Notes: generated by a model from the letters alone, not told the origin. A stretch of DNA of 64,000 nucleotides from Rana temporaria (GCF_905171775.1 NC_053489.1:394627483-394691482), one strand, 5' to 3'; positions 44,316 to 56,278 are shown, counted from the first letter of the stretch. A program made the numbers and translations.

Positions 44316-44323
44316 CTCTAGCT

Positions 44324-44602
44324 GGTCCTTGAATGCCCCGTGGTCACCTATAGCTCTTGGTCTCTTTGACGCTGGCAGCCATTTTTAACCCACATAGTGA
44401 CTTGATCATAATGTACACAATATTTCAAGAGACTTGGGTAAGCAACATTGTCACCAGGCCGAATGTGCACATGTATAAAATTATCATGTATTGGAAAATA
44501 AACTCCCAACAGGAGTAAAGAATAAATTACACACACACACTCTATATAAAAAAAATATATTTATTTAGTGATTTTAAATTAACTTGATGTGATTATTATA
44601 TG
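44324..44602. other. Non-coding sequence
   Basis: Nothing recognised beyond a short (CA)n at 44530-44541. Confidence 0.4.
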
Positions 44603-44762
44603 TACTGTATTTATTGGCGTATAACACTGTTTTTTTAACCTGAAAATAGAGGGTAAACTGTACCTGCGTGTTATACGCAGGGGGCTGTGGAAGGTTTTTT
44701 TCCTGAAACTTCCCTCTTAAAGTTAGGGTGCGTGTTATATGCCGATAACTACGGTAAATACA
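44603..44762. mobile_element. Small MITE, 'ggcgtata' terminal type
   Basis: 'tgtatttattggcgtataac' at the left is mirrored by 'ttatatgccgataactacgg' at the right. A second inner pair around 'gcgtgttatacgc'. Terminal motif related to the element at 2081-2970. Confidence 0.65.
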
Positions 44763-44764
44763 TT

Positions 44765-44970
44765 TTTTTCTCAATAAAAGGCTTGTACCTCAAAATTGGA
44801 CAGCATCCTCTGAAGAAGCCCGACATATGGGCGAAACTCCATGTTGGGAACTCCATTCTACAGTGCTGTATCCATTAAACTGTATTTAAACATACTTGCC
44901 AATTGTTTAACAATTTTGTAGTCAGTCTTTTAATAAAGCTTTTTATATCATTTTAATATCACTGGACCTT
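44765..44970 (+). repeat. PLE pseudo-LTR fragment
   Basis: Hammerhead motif followed by an AATAAA-type tract ('cttttaataaagc') about 85 bases downstream, the same order as in the other PLE repeats here. Both outer ends truncated. Confidence 0.55.
44805..44849 (+). ncRNA. Hammerhead-like motif
   Basis: Stem I TCCT/GGGA (one G-T pair), core CTGAAGA, stem II GCCC-GACATAT-GGGC, GAAA, then CTCCATGTT. Stem II is perfect, one core base differs, and stem III is altered. Confidence 0.5.
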
Positions 44971-45556
44971 ATTCTGCACCTTAAAAAATACAATTTAATC
45001 CCTCTATATCAATTTAAAAAAAGGGATGTGGTGGATAAGTTGGTTTGCCCGTGGTTATAAAGTTATTTTTCTAGCAAAAACTTTTTTTTTACTTGGCCTG
45101 GATATTTTTGCAGGGTGAATTTACTAGATATGTGCAGAATGAAAAAAAAAAAAAAAAGTGCTCGTTTCAAATCAATTGCTTAAGTTACCAATTGTGTTTC
45201 GTTGCATTCGTAACTAAAATTTACATACATTTTCTTTATTTGCTTTCGACCGGATCCAAAATGTTTCCAATTGATTAGAATTCTAAATCAAAAATATTGA
45301 ATTGTTCTGAATTCATTGTGAATAGCAGCTAGTTCCATTTTATTCAGAAGACAGTTAAAATTCTATTCAATTTTATTTTCTATTCTTTTTTCTTTTTCAA
45401 ATGTTAATTTTGGAAGATGGCTATATTGTTTATTTTATTCTATTTTCGGTTTATTTTGTTACTGTTTCTCTATTCTATTGTTTTCTATGCTGTTCCGTTT
45501 TACTCCATTTTCTTTTTTATTCTATTTTATTCAAAAATTCTAATTTCGGAAGACTG

Positions 45557-45598
<42 letters not shown>

Positions 45599-45669
45599 TA
45601 CTATACCATTCCTTGGTCTATATTCTTTTTGAAATTCGCATTTCGGAAGCTATATTCTAAAACTAATAG
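44971..45669. repeat. AT-rich non-coding sequence with (TA)n microsatellite
   Basis: Includes (TA)n at 45558-45591 and T-rich blocks with a repeated 'ttttattctatttt' flavour (45360-45600). No gene. Confidence 0.7.
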
Positions 45670-46097
45670 CTTTTAAAGGAAATCACACGATCGTAAAATT
45701 CCGACAAGAAAACCATGGATTTTCTCTGACAGAATGTTAGCTCAAACTTGTGTTGCATACACACAGTCACACAAATCTTGACGGAAATTCCGACCGTCAA
45801 GAACAGTGACGTACGACGAGCCAAGATCAATGAAGTTCAATAGGAAGTTTAGCTCTTCCGCTTTATTCTGAGCATGTGTGTTTTTTTGCGCGTCGGAATT
45901 GCATACAGACGAGCAGATTTTCCGATAGGAACTTTTTCTGTCAGAAAAATATAGGAGAACCTGCTCTCAATCTTTTGTTGCCGGAAATTTCCGACAGCAA
46001 AAGTCCTATGGCGCATATATACGGTTGGCATTTCCGACCAAAAGCTCACATCGGACTCTTCCTGTCAGAATTTTCGATCGTGTGTACGCGGCATAAA
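45670..46097. mobile_element. MITE of the 'tgccgcgtacacacgat' type, left end decayed
   Basis: Right end 'cgatcgtgtgtacgcggca'. The left end retains 'cacacgatcgtaaaattccg'. Inside are repeated 'ttccgaca' and 'gtcggaa' boxes. The same terminal type bounds 54911-55740. Confidence 0.7.
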
Positions 46098-47681
46098 AGT
46101 CAGTAATAGGTTTACATTTCAAATTTATTTTCCAATTCAATTTAGTTGTCACACCCGGGACTTACCAGCTAGAGTTTTAGCCTGAAAAGCATACCGATCT
46201 GAGTGAGCTGCAGACTTCTTATCTGATGTGCATTTTTAACTTTTAAGCATACATATGTTGCGGGGGAACGTTTTTATAATAAAATACAGTTTTACACTAT
46301 GTTTTTGCCTTTCTGCTTTACTTCCATGACCGCTTATGCTGCATGCATGCACCCATTGTATTGAACCTGCACACACTGGGAGGAGCGTATCTGATGCTGT
46401 GCTGAGGCCAGAAGGAGAGCGACAGACGATCCCTGATTAAGAGGAGCTTATAAGGCACCATACACCACTACAATCTGGTGAGTAGATTACTTTATGGGGA
46501 ACAGCGTTTGAAGGAGTGTCTGGACCCATTGGGATTAACCAATAAGAACCACTCCATATTAAATAAGCTTTTGAATAAGAGACTTTTTGATGGTTTCATA
46601 CCAATGTGGGACTTATTGTAGAGCTCCTGTAAGACCACCTTTAACATTGTTGAGCAGATTGTGAACTCTTGGTTCCAGGTGGATCAAGGTATTCATATAG
46701 CGCTGTTAGTGTTTCTATGAGACATTTTACATTTCTCTACTACTTTTTATAATGGCTGCCTTTCTGCGTTTCATTCCAGCTTGTACTAAGCTTTTAGATC
46801 CATTGAGCGCTAGGATCAGATTTGTTCTAGATTAGAAATCCGGACGATATTTAGTTTAGTTATTTTGTATTTGTTTAAATTCATTACCATTGTAATTTGG
46901 GGATTTTTTTTTTTATGATAAATGGTCAAGAGCACAATTAGAGGATGAATCTTAAACCTTAAATCTCTCTACTCTATGCAAAACGAATCAATGTCTTTAG
47001 TTCCACTTTAAGACAATCTGAGAAAAGGTTGTTTGTTTTTGTTATAACTTACAACTCTTTTGTTGCAACACAATTGTAAAACAATTCTCGGAGCCTTCGC
47101 CATGTGTATGTGTAAAAAACAGGTGACATGCATAACCCTGCCAGCCAGTACACCACAATTACTAATAAACTGATAGAAGACAATATCACAACATAAATGA
47201 CACTCAGATAGCAAATACATAATGTTACGATTTATTAAAGACCTGAACATATGCATTTCCGATTATACAGTTTATGACAACGTATTGTGCAAAAAGTAGT
47301 AGACTGTCACTAGGTTAGCTGGTAAATAAAGTATTGCAGTCTAGACCCAATTTATGCCTTTTAGAGCAAGAGGTAGAATTTCAGTTATGGCTGTATGCAA
47401 ATGCATGGAGCCTTAAGTTATACATTAAGGCCTTTTTTTGTTCATTTCTAAAAAGGAAGCAATTCTATATTCAGCCCATACATTGTCAGAAAAATCTGCA
47501 GTTTTGTGTAAGGCACTGACAAAGTAGGGTGAATATAAAAAACACAAATATACAAACTGCAGAGGTAGTCAGATGAGGTTTCATATATAAGAATTAACCA
47601 GAGAAGAAAGCAGTGACAAATAGCTGGAAACATTACAGATGTTGTTCCTGAAAACATTTAAGGCCGCCAGGAAAAAATAGG
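46098..47681. other. Non-coding; possible PLE terminal fragment at 46260-46730
   Basis: 46260-46730 has an 'aataaaatac' tract, a 'ctggtgagtag' box and 'tatagcgctgttagtg', reminiscent of the outer end of the PLE1 repeat ('ttagcgctacat'), but no hammerhead. The rest shows no gene or repeat I recognise. Confidence 0.35.
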
Positions 47682-48120
47682 ATATTTGTACTCACCGTAA
47701 AATCCATTTCTCTGCGTTCATGGACGGACACAGCAGCATTGACCTTAGGGTTATATACCTTCCTTTCTAGGCAGAAAAAAACAGCACTTTAAGTGTTAAA
47801 AACACTTCTCTCAGTACAGCAACTCCCAGGGGGCGTGTCCCCCGTGTACATCCCACTCTCTGGAACATCCAGCCTCAGTTCGTAGACAAGCAGTACAAAC
47901 AAAAAGGAGGGGTGGGTGCTGTGTCCATCCATGAACTCAGAGAAATTGATTTTACGGTACAAAAATCCTATTTTCTCTTCCGTTCATGGACAGACACAGC
48001 AGCATTGACCTTAGGGACGTCCTCAAGCAGTGTCAATTTTTTTTCGAGGGGTGGGAAAAACACAGCAAACCAGGTTTCACCCCAAACAAACCAGAGTTCC
48101 TCAATGGAGGAACTTCAACC

Positions 48121-48869
48121 TTAAACTGCCACCTGTAAAACCTTGCGGCCAAAGGAGGCATCCGAAGATGCACTCACATCCACCTTGTAAAATTTTGAGA
48201 AGGTGTGGATTGACGACCAGGTCGCCGCCTTACATACCTGCAAGACAGACGCTTGATGGCGGAAAGCCCAAGGAGGCACCAATCGCCCTGGTCGAATGCG
48301 CCATAACCAGAAAAGGGAGGCGCCCACCCCTTTAGGTCATAGACCTGGACCACGACCTGTCTGATTCACCTAGAAATGGTGGCCGACGAGACCGCCAGAC
48401 CCTTCTTAGGACTAGTCACCGACACGAACAGTGAGTCCGACTTCCGAAACGGAGCCGTAGCAGACAAGTACACCCGTAGGGCCCGAACCACGTCCAAGGA
48501 ATGCAAAGTGGCCTCCTTCAGGTTTTTCGGCCGAGGACACAAGGATGGCAAAACGATGTCCTCATTAATGTGAAAAGCCGAAACAACCTTTGGAAGGAAT
48601 GATGGCTGCGGCCGCAGCACCACCTTATCCTTGTGGATGACCAAGTAAGGAGCTTTGCAGGACAAAGCCGCTAGTTCAGATACTCGTCTGACCGAGGTAA
48701 TTGCTACCAGAAAAACCAACAAAGGAATCTTCCGAATGTCCTCAAACGGAGCTTCTTGAAGCACCGAAATAACTAAATTCAAGTCCCATGGAGGCAGTGG
48801 AGGACGCACAGGAGGGGCCACATGCCGGACCCCCTGCACAAACGTACGCACCAAGGAGTGCGCCGCCAA
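48121..48869 (-). pseudogene. DIRS B tyrosine recombinase, frame-broken
   Basis: From 48869: LVFLVAITSVRRVSELAAL carries the conserved catalytic Arg box of DIRS recombinases, followed by a long region to about 48366. A frame change then leads to VCKAATWSSIHTFSKFYKVD at 48190-48260, the C-terminal box with the candidate catalytic Tyr. The recombinase integrates the circular DNA intermediate in this family. One stop/frameshift makes it inactive as read. Confidence 0.85.
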
Positions 48870-49546
48870 TGGTCACTGAAAGTAGACAGCTAGAGCCGAA
48901 ATCTGACTCTTAACCGTACTTAAGGCGGGAGCCTAATCCACTCCACGCTGCAAGAACAGCAGAATCCGGGACATCACGTATGTACGGGGGTGCCATTTTA
49001 TCTCTTCACACAGAGATGTAGGCCTTCCACGTACGATGGTAAATCTTTCGTGAAGTGGACTTCCGTGCTCGTAGCATGGTTGAGATCACCGAGTCCGACA
49101 GACATATGTCCTTCAACACCTGCCTCTCAACAACCACGCCGTTAAAGCCAGTGACTGTAAAGCAGGGTGAAAGATAGGACCCTGCGACACAAGGTCTTCT
49201 CTCAGGGGTAGACGCCAAGGGACGTCTGCCACCAGACGCACCAGGTCCGCGTACCAGGGACGGCGCCAATCCGGAGCGATTGCGCAGCAGGCGAGGAAGA
49301 AGCTTCAGGAGGTAAAGCGTATATTAGGCGATAGTGACCCCATGGCGCCACCAATGCGTCCCGACGCGTCCGCCCACGGGTCCCTCGACCTGGTCACGAA
49401 CCGTGACACCTTCCGATTGAGACGGGACGCTAGAAGTTCCACGTCTGGAGTGCCCCATTTTTGTCACAGACTCTGAAACACCTCCGGGTGTAGTGACCAT
49501 TCTCCTTGGTCTAGCTTTTGACAACTTAGGTAGTCGGCTTGCCAGT

Positions 49547-50902
49547 TCAGCACCCCTGGAATGTACACCGCCGACAGAGCCGAAGCGTAACTTTCGTGCC
49601 CACCGTCGCTGCAGCCGAGCTTCGTGTGCCCCCCTGATGATTGACGTACGCCATGGCCGTGGCGTTGTCGGACTGGATTCTGACCAGTCGGCCTTGCAGA
49701 CCCAGAGACCACTTGGAGAGACAACTTGATCGCTCGGAGCTCCAGTACATTGATTCGAAGGCGGGACTCCTCCTGAGTCCAGCGCCCCTGGGCTGACTGG
49801 ACACCTCAGACACCCCCCAGCCGGAGAGGCTGGCATCCGTCGTGATCAGTGTCCAATGACATGGCAGAAACGATTTTCCGGTCCGAAGTACTGGAGATGT
49901 CAGCCACCACACTAGGGAGGACTTGACCAGTCGACTCATCCGAATCTGGTAATCCAGAGGCGAAGGAAGCTTGTTCCAACGTGACAGAATCTCTTTCTGC
50001 AACACTCGGGTGTGGAATTGGGCATACGGAACTGCCTCGAATGAGGCCACCATCAGACCCAGCACTCCGTTGGGAGAAAAACTCTTGCCTCTGAGGAATC
50101 CAGGACCAACCCCAGAGATTCCAGGCGCTGAGACGGTACCAGTACTGACTTCTGGATATTCAGCAGCCAACCGAATTCTTGGAGGGTCTGACAGGCGATA
50201 CACGTCCTCTGAGCTTGAGGAAGCTCTCAGAAGAAGGTCGTCCAGGTATCCCACGATAGCGATCCAGCGCTGTCGCAGCAGGTCCAGAATCGGGGGGGGG
50301 GGAACCTTGGTGAAAACCCGCGGTGCTGAGGCCAGGCCGAACGGGAGGGCTACAAATTGAAAAAAAAAAAAATCTGTTTGGTGGACAAGAGAGAAACTCT
50401 CTTGTACCCCGAGGAAACTACTTTGCAAACCCAACGGTCGGACCTCCACCGAGCCGCGGATTCGCAAAGTCGGCCCCCGAGATGTGGGCGGGGGCAGACC
50501 TTCATGCGGAGGCAGGCTTATCCGCAGGCTTGTTGGGCTTGCGGTACCAGGGGCGCTTTTGCTGTTCAGTGGACGCCTTAGCACCCTGGAAACGTTTCCT
50601 GCCGCACTTGGCGGGCAAAAAAAACGCTTGGGGGTAGTAAATGAGGGCCCTTGCTTACGGCGATGCTCCTTACCCTTCCCAGATTGCGGGAGCAGAGTGC
50701 TCTTACCTCCTGTGGCATCCTTTATGATGTCATCCAGGGACGCTCCAAAAAGCCGTTCACCCTTAAAGGGTAAGTCCACCAGGGTCTTCTTAGAGGACTG
50801 GTCCGCAGACCAACACTTTAGCCACACAAGGCGGCGTAATAGCACCGCATAGGCGGAGGCCCTGGAGAGCAAGGGGAGCGTATCCCGGGCCAACTCAGAC
50901 AA
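49547..50902 (-). pseudogene. DIRS B RT and RNase H, N-terminal RT deleted
   Basis: A 451-residue open frame. Residues 1-100 are the gag C-terminus (RLVWLKCWSADQSSKKTL, FKGERLFG). The frame then passes into RT at VALPFGLASAPRVFTK, with the catalytic GYLDDLLL box, then RNase H with LITTDASLSGWG and IQSDNATAMAYVNHQGG. The RT N-terminal region before LPFGL, including the DLKDAY-type box, is missing, so an internal deletion fused gag to mid-RT. Nonfunctional despite the long frame. Confidence 0.85.
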
Positions 50903-51208
50903 ATTTTAGGCCTTGCACCAACTGGTCGGCCAGGTCTACACAGAGCTCAGAAGCATTCTGCGCATCCCAGCTCCTGCACCAGGGACTTGGCCTGTTCGGT
51001 AAGTGTCTGCGACACCAGAGCCCCGGCCAAAACCGGTCTCACCGCCGACCCCACCACTGTGAATATGGAGCGGGCCACAGCCTCAGCTCTCCTATCTGCG
51101 GGGTCCTTAAAATGCGGGAACCCCTTCCACAGGCAACGTGGTGGCCTTGTTCAGCCTGGACACCGGAGGGTCCACTGACGGAGGAGATACCCTTTTGAGG
51201 AGGATTTC

Positions 51209-51740
51209 CTAAAAAAGTGGGTAACGGACTGCAAAGTATTTTGGTACTGCAAAAACTTTCTGCGGCCGTTCCCATTCCTTGTATAACAGTTTGTCCAGAT
51301 ATGGAACACAAGGAAACACTTTTGCGGTGCGGGGTGGCTTGCGGAACCCAAAAGGAACCGGCATGTCTAATGCCTCCGCCAAATCCTCAAGTTTTTGAGT
51401 GTCCCGCACCGCAGTGATAAGAGCTCCAACAAATTCCTCATCATGCTTTGACCCTGAAGCAGAGTCATCCTCACTGTCCGTGTGGGCCAAGTCTGCATCA
51501 TCCGACATAACGGAACCAGGGCCAGATGCAATAGCAGGGCCTGATACCATGTCAGACATCCCTAGTAGCAGGCGCAGGGAGGGGGCACTTTTTACCCCCC
51601 CTTCTGGCCACTTGCCGCTTCAATCCTGGCAACAAACGCCTCAAGGACTGCTGCCATAGCATCCACCGAGGTCGCAGGAACAGGGGCAGTAGGGTCAACT
51701 CTGGTATGGTTGGGGTAGAAGCCTCTGGTTCAGACTTCAT
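51209..51740 (-). pseudogene. DIRS B gag N-terminal region
   Basis: Starts at 51740 (MKSEPEASTPTIPEL) and, after a frame change near 51570, continues with a Ser/Asp-rich acidic segment and LDMPVPFGFRKPPRTAKVFP to 51209. Gag-like position upstream of RT; weak sequence signature. Confidence 0.65.
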
Positions 51741-52868
51741 GCTGACCCACCTATATATGCCGCCTTAGTACTGCAGAAAACGGGACCCACAGGCCACCCT
51801 CCTGGCTGTCACAGAGAGCAGGGGACTCACCACCCAGAAACAGGCTATACTACTGTGCAGAGCTGAGAGCGCTGTCCCTCAGGAAGAATGCTGCGGCTTG
51901 GCGCCATTATTCCAGACACTAGACTGGACTAGGCCAAGACTGTTCCAAGATGGCCGCCGACATGCAGAAAAAACAGCATGTGGGCTACAAGAAAATGGCC
52001 GCCAACATAGAACCGCGTCACCGGTAAAATGGTGGCCGTACACGTGTTTAAAACACTCAGTAACACACAGCAAACACTCTCCAGCATACACAGCACATAA
52101 GCACAATAAAAAAACAGCACCCCACAGCAACACAGCACCCCTGCAGTAACAGAGCCCCCCCCCCAGGTGGACCCCCGCCCCAGAATGGGGAAGGAGCGAG
52201 AGGAAGGGAGAGGAAGGGAGAGAGGAAAGCAGGGCGGACCCTCAGTTGACCTCCCCAGGAATGCACTAGCCGAACCACCCTGCCGAGGCAAGGGGATACT
52301 GCTTACCCATCCTGCGACCACCGGCTGGAGGCATTCCAGACAGACCCAACATCTGCAGGTAGATACGGCATGGCTGTCGGCCCGGCACACTGACAGCCAT
52401 AGAGACCGGTCATATGTGTGCCCTGTAGCATGTAGCTCACCGGCCACCCCTGGAGCAACGGGGCATGTCATGGACAGCCTAGCTAAAGGCCGGCACACGC
52501 TCGATGGCGAACATGGGGGGACTACAAGGATAAAGATCCAGCCTGTCACCCAGTCGGCAGTTAATAGTAGATCCCAGGATCCAAAAATGCAGGAAAAAAA
52601 AAATCAAATAAAGGCGAAAAATCGCAAAAAATCTCCAGAGCACATGGGCTCCAGAAGGGCCATGTCTTCTCCTAACGCTAGGCAGAAAAAAACTGGGGCT
52701 GGATGTTCGAGAGTGGGATGTACCCGGGGGACATGCCCCCTGGGAGGTGCTGTACTGAGAGAAGTGTTTTAACACTTAAAGTGCTTTTTTTTTCTGCCTA
52801 GTCTCTCCTGAAAGGAAGGTATATAACCCTAAGGTCAATGCTGCTGTGTCCTTCCATGAACGGAAGAG

Positions 52869-53440
52869 AAATGAGAGCTGTATATTTTGGATTGCGTTGT
52901 AGTTCTAGGCTTCCTAAATCATTGCCTTCATTAAATTAGGAGTACCATCTCTTTAAATGTGGTGTACCACAACAGCCTGACTAAATTTTATCCTCATCTG
53001 GATTTATCAAATTAAAAAAACGGAAGAGAGAAAGACAGACTAAAACAGGGAGGTTACTATTGCATACTTTTGCAAATACATAATCACACTGCAGTGTCAT
53101 TATGCTTTGCAAACTGTAGTCCAACTCTAAACAGATCAGTATGAAAACGAAAAATAAAAATCAGAGCAAGCTTACCAGGTGGTAGCCCCATCCTTCTTAA
53201 AATATAGCAGAAGCCCATAGTCAAAAAAAATCTTTATTCAAAATAATTTTCTGCACTTGCAATTCAAAATTTTTCTTCTAGCATGGGGACCAATCAATTA
53301 CTATAGCAGGAATAAGGGAGGTAGTGCCAGGGTAAAGTTTGCAAAATTAATTATAATGTATACAACCAAGGTTGCTGTATTTTTAGTCATAGTCAGCAAA
53401 AGTCCTTCTTGACCAAGATATATTTTTGCGATACGGCCCT
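52869..53440. other. Non-coding sequence
   Basis: No gene or repeat recognised. An A-run and AT-rich stretches only. Confidence 0.4.
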
Positions 53441-54372
53441 GCGTTATTTTAAAGGGACAATTAAGCGGTCGTGTGACACTGTACCCAAAAAAACATTTTT
53501 GCAGGAACCAGTGACACCAATACAGTGATCAGTGCTAAAAATATGCACCGTCACTGTACTAATGACACTGCCTAGCCAGTTTTTGTTGGGTGCTTTTACC
53601 AAGGCAAAAGATTTTGCAGGAACACAAAATCCATCCCCTTCCTCCTTGTCAAAATGGAGATCTGCCTTGTTCACATAGGCAGATCCCCGTTCTGTTTTTT
53701 TTTTTTTCCCCACAGAGGATCGGCGGTGCTGGTGGACATCCAGTGCCCAGCACCCGCAGATCGGCTTCTGCTGTGAATGATCACTCATGCCAGAGCGAGA
53801 ATCAGGATGTGTGTGTAAACGCAAAAATCCCAGTTCACTCAGGGGAGAGGAGACAGATCATGTGTTCATAGCAAATATGAACACTGATCTGTCTGTCTCC
53901 TTCCCTGGTCAGTCCCATCCCCCCTGCAGTTAGAACACACCTAGTGAACACAGTTAACTCCTTCCCTGCCAGTGACATTTATACAGTAATTAATGGCTAT
54001 TTTTATGTGATTGCTGTATAAATTTCAATAGTCCCAAAATAGTGTCAAGTGTCCGCTCTGTGCGCCGCAATGTCGCAGACCTGAAAAATAAGTAAAAAAA
54101 AAAAGATAATAATTTTGTAGACAAAAATCTAGGGAATATACATATATATCAGCCTACACTGGGAGGAAATTTTTTTTTTTAATTTGGGATATTTATTATA
54201 GCAAAAACTACAAAACGTTGTTTTTCAAAATTGTCGCTTTTTTGGTTTATAGCGCAAAAAATAAAAAACGCAGATGTGATCACTGCGCAATTGTATGTTA
54301 AAGCGATGCAGTGTCGGATAACAAAAAAATGGCTTGGTCGGGAAGGGGCAAATCATTCCAGGGCTGAAGTTG
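53441..54372. mobile_element. TTAA-family MITE, left end truncated
   Basis: Right end 'ccagggctgaagttg' before TTAA (54373-54376). The interior boxes 'ccttccctgccagtgacatt' and 'cccaaaatagtgtcaagtgt' match MITE Y at 27560-27670. No transposase. Confidence 0.65.
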
Positions 54373-54376
54373 TTAA

Positions 54377-54907
54377 GTGCTATGATTGGCAGGCAACTTG
54401 GGGCATCTGTACCCACAAGCTATTTACTATGTAGCACCCTCCATTCCCAAAACCTGTGATGCAAGTAGCAATCAATCAGATACCTGGCGTTAACCCTCTT
54501 CCTACCCTTAAAAACTTTGCTTCTTGATTAGCGTGATGTACCAACAAGTAAGGTGCATGAAAATCAAAGCGAACGATTGGGAAGCTGGTGAGTACTAGCA
54601 CCCTTTTTTTGAGGCATCTGAATGTTTAATTATATTATGAGAAAAAAAAAAAACAACGCGAATACCTTGGGATTTCTAGAGGTATAAAAACACGTTAACA
54701 TACTTCCTACTTTGATAACTTTGAGCAACAACTTTGATTATGGAATCAAATGTGGGTGGTTATGAAATTGAAAGCAATATCATTGATGCTACAATAAACC
54801 AAATACATTTACAGAAATTCTAATTTAATGTTGCTGTATGTTGTATAGAGATTATGCATGGCTCATGGGCAGCAGAAAACCAACCAAACCATTTTTGGCA
54901 GGGGCTA
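54377..54907. other. Non-coding sequence
   Basis: AT-rich, nothing recognised. Confidence 0.4.
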
Positions 54908-55218
54908 ATGCCGCGTACACACGATAATTTTTCGGCATGTAGAAAAAAAATTACGTTTTTCCAACTTCATCATTAAAACGACGTTGCCCACACACCATGC
55001 TGTAGCAAAGCGCTGTGACGTACAACACGTACGACGGCACTATAAAGAGGAAGTTCCATATGGATGACACCACCCTTGGGGCTGCTTTAGCGGATTCCGT
55101 GTTAGTAAAAGACAATTCCCGCTTTTCTGTCTGTTACAGCATGATGAATGTGCTTACTCCATTACAAATGGTTGTTTTACCAGAACGAGCGCTCCCGTCT
55201 CAACTTGCTTCTGAGCAT

Positions 55219-55527
55219 AAGATACGAAGAAAGAGGATGGATAGCCGCACTCCAATGACCAAACGGTCCAATGACCATGGCTAGCCATGATTAAGCACTA
55301 GCTCAGTGCGAAACGCGTCGGCTATCTACCTGTTCCTTTGTTGCACCTTGTGAAGTGATGTACTTGCTGTGTTTTTTTGAATAAAAGACAACCGTTTGGT
55401 CATTGGAGTGCGGCTATCCATCCTCTTTCTTCGTATCTTATGCATGGTCAGTGCATCGCCAGCACCCACGGTATCCTGAGTCAGTCCATCTCTACATAGT
55501 GACCCACCTGGAGCGGTGATCCCTTCT
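55219..55527 (+). mobile_element. 309-bp mini-PLE / retrozyme-like insertion
   Basis: Identical 15-bp CTTGCTTCTGAGCAT flanks the insert (55204-55218 and 55528-55542). Inside, a perfect 49-bp inverted repeat (55218-55266 and 55392-55440) brackets a hammerhead motif and a 'gaataaaag' tract. The order (inverted arms, hammerhead, AATAAA-like box) is the same as in the full PLE1, in miniature, with no protein. Confidence 0.8.
55282..55324 (+). ncRNA. Hammerhead ribozyme motif in mini-PLE
   Basis: Stem I TAGCC/GGCTA (5 bp, perfect), core ATGATTA (two changes from CTGATGA), stem II GCACT-AGCTC-AGTGC, GAAA, CGCG, TC. Helices are perfect; the core is off-consensus. Confidence 0.55.
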
Positions 55528-55742
55528 CTTGCTTCTGAGCATGCGTGGGTTTTTAACGTCGTTTTAGCCCACACACGATCATTTTTTACAACCCGAAAAA
55601 CGACAGTTTAAAACGTTAAAAAAAAATTACGTTTTTCAGAACCCGAAAAATGATGAAGCCCACACACACGATCATTTTAAATGACATTTTTTAAAAACAA
55701 CGTTTTTTTCATGCCGAAAAATGATTGCGTGTACGCGGCATA

Positions 55743-56278
55743 AGTCTTACATCTCTGACCTCCTGATCTCTGACCACTCAAACATTTAACAGGAATGAGA
55801 ATGCAAGCAAAATAAAGTATGGAAATCTGTAACATCCAACTAAAAAGCAAGGCTCAGATATGGAATTTTAATACTTAAAATAAAATTTGCAGAAATGGCA
55901 CTTACATTTTATTTTGGTAATGTCTTGGCAATGAATCATTCTGAACAATGCCAGGTTACTTTTACAACCAAAGTCCACAAAAATCCATTGAACCTAGAAC
56001 TTGATGATCATATTAAAATATATTCAAGTTAGTGTCCATGATTTTAGTCCAGTATCTGTGTGAAAACTGCCAGCCTCAGTCTATTTTGCAACCAGTTAAG
56101 GCCTTCTGGCTGCACAGTCTAGAGGGAACATCCATACCCACAGAAAAAATAAAAATTAACTGTGTCAGAAATCATTATGCAGCAAAACTACATTGTGCTA
56201 GTAGAGTTATGCGTAAAACATTTACAAGTCCTCTAGTAATCAGAGGCAGGTAGAAGGGCCTAGAAATGACAGCAATAA
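55743..56278 (-). other. Presumed 3' flank or 3' UTR of the PGPEP1-like gene
   Basis: Non-coding. An AATAAA signal on the minus strand at 55908-55913 is one possible polyadenylation site for the gene ending at 57421, but such hexamers are common by chance. Confidence 0.3.

Larger units (their letters stand above)
47682..52868 (-). mobile_element. DIRS-like retrotransposon B
   Basis: Bounded by inverted terminal repeats at 47704-47872 and 52701-52868 (shared 'ccttagggttatatacc' mirrored as 'ggtatataaccctaagg', 'cagcactttaagtgtt' mirrored as 'aacacttaaagtgct'). No target duplication is seen, as expected for recombinase-mediated insertion. Minus-strand order gag, RT/RNase H, tyrosine recombinase. 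Coding regions are partly broken. Confidence 0.88.
54911..55740. mobile_element. MITE with 'tgccgcgtacacacgat' ends
   Basis: Left 'tgccgcgtacacacgataat' is mirrored by 'attgcgtgtacgcggca' at the right. Inner pairs with 'aaaaacgacgtt'-type boxes. It is interrupted by the 309-bp insertion at 55219-55527. No transposase. Confidence 0.82.

Noticed and set aside
46098..47681. tRNA or other structured RNA genes
   Set aside because: I looked for tRNA-like A/B boxes and cloverleaf pairing here and elsewhere and found nothing convincing by eye.
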